From Syntrophomonas sp. (GTDB taxonomy: Bacteria > Bacillota > Syntrophomonadia > Syntrophomonadales > Syntrophomonadaceae), in contig DLUN01000211.1 in NCBI GenBank assembly GCA_003444615.1, positions 1 through 8,548 on the forward strand: DNA of 8,548 nt. The letters run 5' to 3'. The notes under the pieces are model-generated. The model was not told the origin of the DNA. It saw only the letters and a program-made list of their open reading frames with translations, and did not search any database. The position numbers were made by a program, and so were the translations under genes. Below, in pieces: positions 1-7,026 of this stretch. Position 1 is the stretch's first letter. Each line of letters opens with the position of its first letter.

Positions 1-19
1 AGATGTGTATAAGAGACAG
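1..19 (+). other. Tn5 mosaic-end / Nextera adapter (sequencing artefact)
   Basis: The first 19 bases, AGATGTGTATAAGAGACAG, are identical to the Tn5 transposase mosaic end used in tagmentation adapters. They sit at the very first base of the window, as expected for untrimmed adapter at a contig end. Read in the frame of the following gene they supply a false ATG and the residues MCIRDR. Native sequence begins at base 20. A natural Tn5/IS50 end is very unlikely, because the hyperactive mosaic-end version is an engineered hybrid and no transposon sequence adjoins it. Confidence 0.96.
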
Positions 20-20
20 G

Positions 21-1172
21 GTAGTAGCGGTGACTGAATTAGACGAACTGAATATGATATCCTGTCTTTTGGCCAAACAATACGGGGTGAAAACTACCGT
101 GGCCCGCGTTCGCAGTACCGATTATGTGGAAACCCCCTACTTTTCTCCGGAGTCATTATTGGGCATAGATCTAATAATTAATCCGGAACGGGTTACAGCC
201 ATGGAAATTGCCAAAATTGTAATGAATCCTGTAGCTTTAAATGTTGAGTATTACTCTCAGGGCCGGGTACAGTTGATGGAGCTGTTAGTTGACGAAAACT
301 CACCATTAGCAGGAGTAAAAATAAACACCCTGGATAGCTCCAACAAATATAACATTGTTGCTGTCACCAGAAAACATCGAACCATTGTGCCAAGAGGCGA
401 CGACATCGTATATGCCGGTGACCATATATACATTATGGCCAATACTGATAATATGCAGGAAGTATTGCGAACAATTGGCGTACAGCAGCGCAAAGCTGAA
501 CACATAATTGTTTTGGGAGGTGGGCGCACTGGTTATTATATAGCCCAAATCTTAGAAGAAAAGCGTCAGCCTGTTAAGATTAAGATTATTGAAAAAGATC
601 CTAAAAGAGCTAGGGAGGTATCACACCTAGTTCAAAATGCAATGGTTATAAACGGCGATGGCAGTGATTTGGATCTGTTAGAAAGTGAAAACGTAGGCCA
701 AGCGGATATTTATATCGCAGTTAGCAATGATGATAAACTCAATCTGCTTTCCTCATTAATAGCGCGTAATCTAGGTGTGCCCAAGACTATTGCCAAAGTA
801 AAAAGATCTGATATTATGCCTTTGATGCAACAGGTAGGGGTTGATGTTGTTTTTAGCCCTCGTCTTTTAACTGCCGGGGCTATATTAAAATATATACGCC
901 GGGGAGACATTATATCAGTAACGGTTTTGGGAGAGGAACGAGCTGAAATGATAGAATTAATAGCCCAACCGGGTTCGATAGCTGTTAATAAAGAATTGTA
1001 TAAGGTGAAATTCCCCAGAGGTGCAGTGTTGGGGGCAATTTCTCGCGGTGATACGGTCATAATTCCCAATGGTTCGAGTGTCATTAGGGCCGGGGATCGG
1101 CTGATCGTGTTTTCTATATTTAATAGCATTCATAAAGTTGAAAAACTGTTTATCAATGGAGGCAAACATTAA
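21..1172 (+). CDS. trkA: Trk system K+ uptake regulatory subunit TrkA, 5'-truncated
   Basis: Peripheral, nucleotide-binding subunit that gates the TrkH K+ channel on the cytoplasmic face of the membrane. About 383 native residues remain of a family length near 450, so roughly 70 N-terminal residues, including the first GxGxxG loop, lie off the window. The ATG at base 3 is adapter-derived and is not the start. Numbering from that false Met, residues 7-70 are the end of the first Rossmann (RCK-N) domain, with the typical AVTELDELNM stretch. Residues about 75-155 are the first RCK-C domain. Residues 167-280 are a complete second RCK-N domain with the dinucleotide loop GGGRTG at 172-177 and an acidic IIEKD at the end of the next strand. 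Residues about 303-385 are the second RCK-C domain. Two complete RCK units in one chain mark TrkA rather than the single-unit KtrA type. It is followed directly by trkH, as expected of a K+ uptake operon; the promoter is off the window. Confidence 0.93.
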   Translation, partial: VVAVTELDELNMISCLLAKQYGVKTTVARVRSTDYVETPYFSPESLLGIDLIINPERVTAMEIAKIVMNPVALNVEYYSQGRVQLMELLVDENSPLAGVKINTLDSSNKYNIVAVTRKHRTIVPRGDDIVYAGDHIYIMANTDNMQEVLRTIGVQQRKAEHIIVLGGGRTGYYIAQILEEKRQPVKIKIIEKDPKRAREVSHLVQNAMVINGDGSDLDLLESENVGQADIYIAVSNDDKLNLLSSLIARNLGVPKTIAKVKRSDIMPLMQQVGVDVVFSPRLLTAGAILKYIRRGDIISVTVLGEERAEMIELIAQPGSIAVNKELYKVKFPRGAVLGAISRGDTVIIPNGSSVIRAGDRLIVFSIFNSIHKVEKLFINGGKH

Positions 1173-1175
1173 TTG
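1158..1175 (+). promoter_or_regulatory. Ribosome binding site and UUG start of trkH inside the 3' end of trkA
   Basis: GGAGG at 1158-1162 lies 10 nt before TTG at 1173-1175. The trkA stop TAA (1170-1172) is in the same frame and touches this TTG, so no upstream start is possible. The next ATG in frame (residue 22) would cut into the first membrane helix. The Shine-Dalgarno therefore lies within trkA codons, and initiation at trkH is probably coupled to termination of trkA. Confidence 0.75.
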
Positions 1176-2615
1176 GTTCGGCGGGAAGTTGTTCTCAATT
1201 ACGTAGGAAAGATTATTGTTATTATTGGTCTCGCCATGTTACTGAATGTAATATGGGCGCTGGTATATAAAGAAACAACCGTATGGCAATTACTAATAGC
1301 CTCTTTCATTACCATAAGTTTAGGGGGAGGACTAACTAAAACATACCATCACAATCAAAGCTTAAACTACCGGGAGAGTTTTGCTGTTGTCACCTTAGGG
1401 TGGATAGCAGCATCATTGGTAGGTACCTTACCATTTCTACTAACTGGCCATATACCATCATTTGCAGATGCTTTATTTGAAACGGTTTCCGGATTCACCA
1501 CTACGGGGGCTAGTGTTTTAGCTGATGTTGAAGCCATGCCCTACAGTTTATTATTTTGGAGAAGTTTGACCCACTGGTTAGGCGGAATGGGCATTATAGT
1601 GTTATTTATATCAGTAATAGGCGGTATGGGATATGGAGCAAATCAGCTGTTTAAAGCGGAGATCACTGGCCCTGTATCCGATAAAATTAGTCCTCGGATT
1701 AAGGAGACGGCCCGTTTTCTTTGGATCACCTACGTCGTTTTAACCATAGTATTAATCATACTACTGTTAGCTGCGGGAATGGGTTTCTTTGACGCTGTGT
1801 GTCATGGGTTTAGCACTGTGGCCACCGGAGGTTTTTCCACTAAAAATCAGAGTATAGCCTATTGGGATAGTGGAGCTATACAGTGGATTATCATTCTCTT
1901 TATGTTTTTGTGTGGAGCAAGTTTTGCTTTGCATTATCAAGTGTACTCTAAAAGGACCTTAAAACAATACCTGGTGAATCGTGAATTCCGCATGTATTCT
2001 TTACTCATCATCATAGCAACAGCCATAGTTATATTAGGCCTCAACCTGGGGAATGGCATAGAGCACAAGGTACGGGAAGCAGTTTTTCAAGTAGTATCTG
2101 TAATCACCACTACCGGTTTTTCAACCATAGATTATGACCAATGGGCACCTATGGGCAAAGGAATACTCTGGCTGTTAATGCTGGTAGGAGGCTGTGCTGG
2201 CTCCACTGCCGGGGGTATTAAGGTAATCCGTCATTTAATATCCTTACAAAGAGTTGGCATTGAACTGAAGCACATGCTACATCCCCGAGCTATGATATCG
2301 CAAAAATTTGGTGATAAGTTCCTGGATGAAGCTTTGGTTACCAATGTTTTGCAGTTTATTTTCCTCTATGTATTTATAGCTGGTCTAGGTACATTGGTTA
2401 TGACCGCTCTTGGACTTGATTTGCTCAGCAGTTTAAGTGCATCCATAGCTTGTCTGGGAAATGTGGGCCCGGGATTTGCAGCAGTAGGCCCTGCGGTAAA
2501 CTACGGTTTTATTCCTGACATTGGTAAATACGTTTTGTGTTTATTAATGCTTCTAGGCCGTTTGGAAATCTATACTTTTATATTGGTATTCATACCGGAC
2601 TACTGGAGAGAATAA
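1173..2615 (+). CDS. trkH: Trk system K+ transporter, membrane subunit TrkH
   Basis: Integral membrane K+ translocating subunit of the TrkAH system, 480 residues, a normal length for the family. The four pseudo-repeated pore loops are all visible: GFTTTGA at residues 107-113, TVATGGF from 215, TTTGF at 312-316 and LGNVGPG at 428-434. Their central glycines form the selectivity filter in this superfamily. The conserved GGCAGSTAGGIK segment at 339-350 follows the third pore loop. Hydrophobic helices fill most of the rest, the first at about residues 8-30. The start is TTG directly after the trkA stop, supported by GGAGG 10 nt upstream. Pairing with a double-RCK TrkA fits TrkH rather than KtrB. 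No strong terminator follows: only a 5-bp stem (2615-2627) without a clean U-run. Confidence 0.95.
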   Translation: MVRREVVLNYVGKIIVIIGLAMLLNVIWALVYKETTVWQLLIASFITISLGGGLTKTYHHNQSLNYRESFAVVTLGWIAASLVGTLPFLLTGHIPSFADALFETVSGFTTTGASVLADVEAMPYSLLFWRSLTHWLGGMGIIVLFISVIGGMGYGANQLFKAEITGPVSDKISPRIKETARFLWITYVVLTIVLIILLLAAGMGFFDAVCHGFSTVATGGFSTKNQSIAYWDSGAIQWIIILFMFLCGASFALHYQVYSKRTLKQYLVNREFRMYSLLIIIATAIVILGLNLGNGIEHKVREAVFQVVSVITTTGFSTIDYDQWAPMGKGILWLLMLVGGCAGSTAGGIKVIRHLISLQRVGIELKHMLHPRAMISQKFGDKFLDEALVTNVLQFIFLYVFIAGLGTLVMTALGLDLLSSLSASIACLGNVGPGFAAVGPAVNYGFIPDIGKYVLCLLMLLGRLEIYTFILVFIPDYWRE

Positions 2616-2667
2616 AACCTTCGGTTTATATACAGACCTTTTATTTTCACAAGCACAAGAGACCGTA

Positions 2668-2721
2668 TTGCACGCACTTCATCGATAAGACATATTATGC
2701 ATTATATAATCGGTGAAGGAG
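2668..2721 (+). promoter_or_regulatory. Candidate promoter and RBS for the YheC/D-amidoligase unit
   Basis: The 113-bp gap after trkH contains promoter-like elements. One reading is TTGCAC (2668-2673), a 19-bp spacer, and TATTAT (2693-2698). Another is TCGATA (2682-2687), a 17-bp spacer, and a perfect TATAAT (2705-2710), but that one would start transcription almost on top of the Shine-Dalgarno AAGGAG (2716-2721). CATATTAT at 2691-2698 also loosely resembles the -10 of mother-cell sporulation sigma factors, without a convincing -35. The RBS, 7 nt before ATG 2729, is sure; the choice of promoter is not. Confidence 0.4.
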
Positions 2722-2728
2722 CATTTTA

Positions 2729-4069
2729 ATGCGAAAAGTATACAGCCAAAAACCATCAGTTTTGATGCCACCTTCCGTTGCTTCACAACTTCCGGCAACT
2801 ATTATCCTTCAAGCCGGAAATCGTTCAGTTAAAGTTGCAGTCGCCACAGAGCCTGGAAGTTCTGTTGAATATGGAAACCAACTTATAGTGCTGCCAACCG
2901 CTGCTCGAGGGATGGGAATACCCTCGTGTCCTTATCGTATCTTGAAACAGGATGAAACGAGTGTTAGAATTGGCCCTCTGGTTGGTATATTAGCAGCTGG
3001 AAGACCAAATGAAACTAACCAGTCTGAAAAAGCCAGGCGATTATACAGACAGCTTATTCTCCGAGGATGGGAAAAAGGTATATTTATATACTGCTTTTCT
3101 CCTCAAGACGTTTCCTGGGGACGAGGCCTAATTCGCGGTTATACCTTCAGTCCCAATGGCAAATGGTTAGCTGGCACTTTCCCCATACCTGATGTGGTAT
3201 ACAATCGAATCCTATATCGGAGTACGGAAAATCAAAAAATGGTGCAAAAATTATTGGAAGGCTTTGATAAATATCCAGGGGTCTATCTTTTTAATCGACG
3301 TTTTCTTAATAAATGGGAGGTCTCTAGAGTACTTGAACAGGATCATAGAACCCGACATTGGGTTCCGGAAACCTTACCTTTCTCCGCCAACAATCTACAG
3401 CTATTGCTAAATCGTCACCAGGAATTGTTCCTCAAACCATATCACAGCAGCCGAGGCCAAGGAATCATAAAAATTGAGCGTACCCATGACGGTAGGGGAT
3501 TTCGTTACGGACGTTCAGAATGGAAGGGTAAAAACTGGATTTACGTGCCCACCTATAACAGACTCAACTCCAAATTAAGACAAAACATTGGTTATCAAAA
3601 ACGGTACCTTATTCAGCAGGGCATAGAATTAGCTCGCCTGAGAGGCAGGGTGTTTGATTTACGAGCCCAAGCGCAAAAAGACCGGAGAGGAGAATGGGTA
3701 TTAACCGGAGTAGGAGTACGAGTGGCAGCTCAAAACCGCTTTGTAACACATGTGCCCAATGGTGGCTCCAGAGCTGATTTTGATAAAGTTATCAAGGAGG
3801 TGTTTGACAGCTCGAAAATACAGAGTTCCATTGAGCAAGAGTTAAACAGTATCGGCAGTATAGTACCTCAGGTTTTAGAGGACGGATTAAAGATTTCACT
3901 GGGTATTTTATCGCTGGATATTGGGGTGGATACATCAGGGAAATTATGGATCTTAGAAATAAATTCTAAACCTGCCAGATTTGATGAAACTGAAATACGG
4001 TCTAAACATATGCAACTATTGATTGATTTTTTTATTTTTGCAGCTGAACACAATTCTAAAGGAAGGTAG
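2729..4069 (+). CDS. YheC/YheD-family ATP-grasp protein (endospore coat-associated)
   Basis: 446-residue cytosolic protein of the YheC/YheD ATP-grasp family, predicted to join a carboxylate to an amine using ATP; in Bacillus these proteins are associated with the spore coat, and the true substrate is not known. The N-terminal ~95 residues are a family-specific domain, followed by the characteristic RPNETNQSEKARRLYRQL region. In the ATP-grasp domain I see FLKPYHSSRGQG (234-245), with K236 as the probable ATP-phosphate ligand and a glycine-rich loop after it. D310-L311-R312 follows, then THVPNGG (340-346), D397 in LDIGVD, and E410 and N412 in ILEIN, the usual Mg-ATP ligands. The catalytic set looks intact. 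The start ATG has AAGGAG 7 nt upstream. The stop lies 4 nt before the next gene, an amidoligase, so the two are probably co-translated and work on related substrates. No signal peptide or membrane segment is seen. Whether it corresponds to YheC or YheD cannot be decided here. Confidence 0.88.
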   Translation: MRKVYSQKPSVLMPPSVASQLPATIILQAGNRSVKVAVATEPGSSVEYGNQLIVLPTAARGMGIPSCPYRILKQDETSVRIGPLVGILAAGRPNETNQSEKARRLYRQLILRGWEKGIFIYCFSPQDVSWGRGLIRGYTFSPNGKWLAGTFPIPDVVYNRILYRSTENQKMVQKLLEGFDKYPGVYLFNRRFLNKWEVSRVLEQDHRTRHWVPETLPFSANNLQLLLNRHQELFLKPYHSSRGQGIIKIERTHDGRGFRYGRSEWKGKNWIYVPTYNRLNSKLRQNIGYQKRYLIQQGIELARLRGRVFDLRAQAQKDRRGEWVLTGVGVRVAAQNRFVTHVPNGGSRADFDKVIKEVFDSSKIQSSIEQELNSIGSIVPQVLEDGLKISLGILSLDIGVDTSGKLWILEINSKPARFDETEIRSKHMQLLIDFFIFAAEHNSKGR

Positions 4070-4076
4070 TCTTATG
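4058..4076 (+). promoter_or_regulatory. RBS fixing the amidoligase start at 4074
   Basis: AAAGGAAGG at 4058-4066 lies 7 nt before ATG 4074-4076, across the stop of the preceding gene (TAG 4067-4069). An in-frame ATG at 4023 exists, but it overlaps the upstream gene by 47 nt, lacks a Shine-Dalgarno and would add only a hydrophobic read-through of upstream coding sequence, so 4074 is preferred. Confidence 0.8.
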
Positions 4077-5675
4077 AATTTGACTATTCTGTACCAAATG
4101 AATTCGGTTGGGGAAAAGCTGCTGAATACTATGCAAAAAATATTTGATGAGGTTGAGTATAGAGTCTTATCAATCAATAATGTGAATTATTATCAAATTG
4201 ATCGCATAGACCATTTTTCATCGGTACGCAGGATAATTAACACCCCCAGAGCGATTCGCAACAGTATAAATATGGAAGAAATCGCTGGAATACTAAAAGC
4301 TAACAACATTTCCCATGGTTTGTTAGAAGAAGAAAGTGTAAACCGAAGTTACGAAGTAATAATCGTTGATTTGGAGACGATTTCGATAAAAGTCACTACA
4401 TTCATAAAAGGTAAACAGCAGACCAAGTACATTCGGGAGAGAGACAACCAGAAGATAGCTGATTTAGCAAGAAGAGTCAGCTATTTAGTGGGTTTAGACA
4501 TCGCGCTGGTGACTATCGTCTTGACTGCCAGGCGTCGTTATAAAGTTGTAAGTATTAATTCCTCACCAGAAACCCGGGATAAAGATTTTGAGCGTATGAT
4601 TGAAAAAATAAAAAGAATTGCACAAAGGGAGCATGATCTTAAGAATATACAGGTTAAAATGGGGGCTGATCCTGAGTTTATGATAGTTAACAGTAAAACG
4701 GGGAAAATGATATCGGCATCAGAGTTTTTCCCCCGGGACGGAATAGTAGGCTGTGATAATATAAGGGTTCCAAACCGTCAACAGCGTCCCATTGCGGAAG
4801 TGAGGCCGCGTCCAACTACATCTCCGCTGGAGCTAACTACCAATATAAGGCAGGCACTTGTTAGCGCATCTCGATTAGCACCGTATAAGAATACGCGTTG
4901 GATGGCAGGAAGTCAACCGGTAACCGGCTATTCCATAGGTGGACATATACATTTCAGCAATATTCGTCTGGATGGTGGACTGCTTAGAGCACTGGACAAT
5001 TATCTGGGAATTCCCATATTTTTAATTGAAAACCCTGTAACAGCCGCGAAAAGAAGAAAGAAGTATGGTTTCATTGGAGATTATCGTATAAAAGATCATG
5101 GCGGCTTTGAATACCGTGTCTTAGGGAGCTGGTTGATCAACCAAAAAATTACTACAGCTGTGCTATGTCTGGCTAAAATTATTGCTAACCGCTATGCTGA
5201 GATTCCTCAGAACTATCTTAATACCGCTGAAGCTCAGAGAGCTTTCTATAAAGGTGATCAAGAGTATTTTCGACCCATTTTCAACTCATTATGGTCCAAC
5301 CTAGAAAACTTAGACCTGTATCAAGAATATAAAGAAGAATTGCAAATAATACCAGAAATGATAACGAACCATGTGATTTGGGACGAAAAAAGCGATTTGA
5401 GAAAGGGCTGGAAACTGGGGCAACCACCTAAAAAACAGTACAGTGGTAGTAAGGCAATGGGCAGGCCATCTTCAGTTATATCAGCGGGAAGAACAATAAA
5501 CCCCAGCTCATATTTTTCAGGTGGCACCTCACGAACCAGTACATCTTTGCGTTCTTCACAGGCGCGAGGTTCTTATAGAGTGAATAGTGACCGGAGGTCA
5601 GCAACCACAACCCAACGTGGTCGAATTGCCTCCGGTCAAATTCGCTCCTCCAGCAGAACCAGTATTATTCGATAA
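4074..5675 (+). CDS. COOH-NH2 ligase type 2 (phiEco32-like amidoligase) with degenerate ATP-grasp N-terminus and Ser/Arg-rich tail
   Basis: 533-residue putative ATP-dependent amidoligase of the glutamine-synthetase-like fold; the family is named from phage phiEco32 and is predicted to form peptide or amide bonds. Residues 1-185 resemble a shrunken ATP-grasp: INTPRAIRNS (55-64) looks like the segment before the ATP lobe, and GLDIALVTIV (140-149) and VVSINSSP (158-165) match the C-terminal lobe. However, the usual metal-binding Asp and Glu are Thr147 and Ser160, so this part is probably inactive. The ligase domain covers about 196-450: MGADPEF (196-202), EVRPRP (242-247), GGHIHF (289-294) and DHGGFEYR (341-348) carry the acidic, His and Arg residues expected to bind Mg-ATP. 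The last 81 residues (453-533) are low complexity, with 21 Ser, 13 Arg, 8 Thr and a single acidic residue. The gene follows the YheC/D-type ligase by 4 nt. The family call is good; substrate and function are unknown. Confidence 0.85.
   Translation: MNLTILYQMNSVGEKLLNTMQKIFDEVEYRVLSINNVNYYQIDRIDHFSSVRRIINTPRAIRNSINMEEIAGILKANNISHGLLEEESVNRSYEVIIVDLETISIKVTTFIKGKQQTKYIRERDNQKIADLARRVSYLVGLDIALVTIVLTARRRYKVVSINSSPETRDKDFERMIEKIKRIAQREHDLKNIQVKMGADPEFMIVNSKTGKMISASEFFPRDGIVGCDNIRVPNRQQRPIAEVRPRPTTSPLELTTNIRQALVSASRLAPYKNTRWMAGSQPVTGYSIGGHIHFSNIRLDGGLLRALDNYLGIPIFLIENPVTAAKRRKKYGFIGDYRIKDHGGFEYRVLGSWLINQKITTAVLCLAKIIANRYAEIPQNYLNTAEAQRAFYKGDQEYFRPIFNSLWSNLENLDLYQEYKEELQIIPEMITNHVIWDEKSDLRKGWKLGQPPKKQYSGSKAMGRPSSVISAGRTINPSSYFSGGTSRTSTSLRSSQARGSYRVNSDRRSATTTQRGRIASGQIRSSSRTSIIR
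5589..5637 (+). repeat. Nested inverted repeat near the 3' end of the amidoligase gene
   Basis: GACCGGAGG (5589-5597) is perfectly complemented by CCTCCGGTC (5629-5637). Inside it, ACCAC (5604-5608) pairs with GTGGT (5617-5621) around an 8-nt loop. The whole can fold as a long interrupted hairpin within the Ser/Arg tail codons, about 40 nt before the stop. No T-run follows on either strand, so it is not a standard intrinsic terminator. It could still slow polymerase or protect the 3' end between the two convergent genes, which otherwise share no terminator. Confidence 0.5.
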
Positions 5676-5683
5676 ACGGTTTA

Positions 5684-6913
5684 CTAACGCATATTTAATG
5701 TGCTTAACAACTTATTAACAGCCTGAACATGGTAACCAACCCGGACTGACAAGGATGGATTATCACAAGTTTCAAAAATCATAGCTCGTACCCCCAGGTA
5801 TTGACCAGCAGCTCGGGCCAAACTACCTTTGACCGGGTAACGGAGCAAGGAAAACTTTTTAATTGAACTGCTAATGCCTCTATTGAGGTCATTTACTATG
5901 GCCTGAGCAGTGGTCTTGGTAGAATTGGCTGGATAATAGATTAGGGTTTGTCCAACTGAACTGGTTTTAGGATTCTTGTAATAGTCATAACCTTCATGAA
6001 GATCTATTAACCAATCCACATCATAATCCTTAATAGCACCGTAAATTGCCTTAGCTAAGACAGTTTTAGGTGCCTGGCTGGCTGATTGTGGGAACGAACG
6101 GTTCAGATCACTATACCCTTTGGCTGCCCGCCGGTTAGCCTTGATGGCTAATTGGTTTGCTTCCGGTATAACTAATAGGGTTCCCCGGGAAATCTTGTAT
6201 TGGGATATCTTACGGGCTGCAGTATAACCAGCCTTTTCATTTCCATGTACACCACCCACAACCATTACAACAGGTCCTGGCTTCCCGCTGTTTATCACAT
6301 ACATTGAAGTAGCATATTTTGTACCTGCTGCCAGTGTTTTAACTTGTACGTCAGAGTTGGAACTGGTTGGCGTTGCATAAACAAAGCTGCAATAACTGGA
6401 TTCTTCTCCAGCTTGATTAATGGCTTTAACCTTTAAGGTGTACTTTTTGCCATTGGTTAAGCCAGTTAAACTGTAGCTTGTACCACTGGTAAACACAGAC
6501 TTGTAGGATCCACCAGCAGGCTTGTAAGCCAAGCGATAGTGTTTTAAGTCCGTTTCAGGGTTCTTATTCCATTGGACATCTAATCTGCCATCACCAATGG
6601 AAACCACCTTTAATCCTTTGGGCACACTTGGTGCTGAAGCTTTTGAGGTGGTTGCTAAAGGCTTCAAAGCAGGAAGCTGATTAGAATTGGACACCGAGGT
6701 ATGATATGTATAGGGGATCCCGTTCATTCTAATCGTTATGGCTTCAGGATCGCAGATCTCGTCAGTATTGGCGAGATGTGGGCTCGATGGAGCTATGGTA
6801 GATATGGTCAGCCCCTTGGCATCCTGTGGCAGTACTGTTAGAGTTGACCAAGTTAAGATACCAATAATGAGTACTGCCATACAACGTGAAAGGGTAGTTC
6901 TTACTTTTTGCAA
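5684..6913 (-). CDS. Secreted fibronectin type III + M14-type zinc hydrolase (AstE/AspA or carboxypeptidase-like)
   Basis: 409-residue exported protein. Residues 1-33 form a signal peptide: basic start, hydrophobic core at about 12-28, likely cleavage near A32. A linker of unknown role follows to about 93, then one fibronectin type III domain at 95-183, with W115 in VQWN and the typical YTLKVKAIN strand. The catalytic domain runs from about 190 to 409 and has the M14/aspartoacylase signatures: H223-G-N-E226 and H306 in DLHEG as zinc ligands, DLNRSFP (269-275) with the substrate-binding Asn-Arg pair, and E381 in IFETC as probable general base. The set is complete, so it should be an active amidase or carboxypeptidase outside the membrane, perhaps on cell-wall peptides; the substrate cannot be told. 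The start is TTG at 6913, with AAGGAG at 6928-6923, 9 nt upstream. It converges on the amidoligase gene with only 8 bp between the stops. Confidence 0.87.
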   Translation of the reverse strand: MQKVRTTLSRCMAVLIIGILTWSTLTVLPQDAKGLTISTIAPSSPHLANTDEICDPEAITIRMNGIPYTYHTSVSNSNQLPALKPLATTSKASAPSVPKGLKVVSIGDGRLDVQWNKNPETDLKHYRLAYKPAGGSYKSVFTSGTSYSLTGLTNGKKYTLKVKAINQAGEESSYCSFVYATPTSSNSDVQVKTLAAGTKYATSMYVINSGKPGPVVMVVGGVHGNEKAGYTAARKISQYKISRGTLLVIPEANQLAIKANRRAAKGYSDLNRSFPQSASQAPKTVLAKAIYGAIKDYDVDWLIDLHEGYDYYKNPKTSSVGQTLIYYPANSTKTTAQAIVNDLNRGISSSIKKFSLLRYPVKGSLARAAGQYLGVRAMIFETCDNPSLSVRVGYHVQAVNKLLSTLNMR

Positions 6914-6940
6914 AGATTATCACTCCTTTCCTTTGCAAAG
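6907..6940 (-). promoter_or_regulatory. Potential stem-loop spanning RBS and UUG start of the M14 gene
   Basis: In the - strand message, TTTGCAAAG (6940-6932 region) and CTTTGCAAA (6915-6907) are exact reverse complements of 9 nt, 16 nt apart. The loop between them carries AAGGAG, and the downstream arm contains the UUG start codon. Each arm is also self-complementary in its eight central bases. The stem has only three GC pairs, so it would be modest. It could make translation depend on temperature, ribosome loading or a bound factor. The repeat is plain; the role is inferred. Confidence 0.4.
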
Positions 6941-7026
6941 CTTTCTTTACAAAAAAGTAAGTACTACCCAAAATACTACAAGAATTGACAATATCCTTCA
7001 TTTTAACCATAGTAAATTATGGCAAA

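Noticed and set aside
1..19. A genuine Tn5/IS50 insertion end
   Set aside because: Matches the engineered mosaic end, no adjoining transposon sequence, and it starts exactly at base 1.
3..20. ATG at base 3 as the trkA start
   Set aside because: It lies wholly within the adapter, and the protein it opens lacks the first ~70 residues of TrkA.
710..1129. 139-codon - strand reading frame inside trkA
   Set aside because: Antisense shadow of a clear TrkA coding region; composition has no protein-family features.
2615..2627. AAACC-TTC-GGTTT hairpin after trkH as a terminator
   Set aside because: Only 5 bp and no continuous T-run follows; too weak to call.
4023..4073. Upstream ATG extending the amidoligase by 17 residues
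   Set aside because: No Shine-Dalgarno, 47-nt overlap with the preceding gene, and a good RBS/ATG pair exists at 4058-4076.
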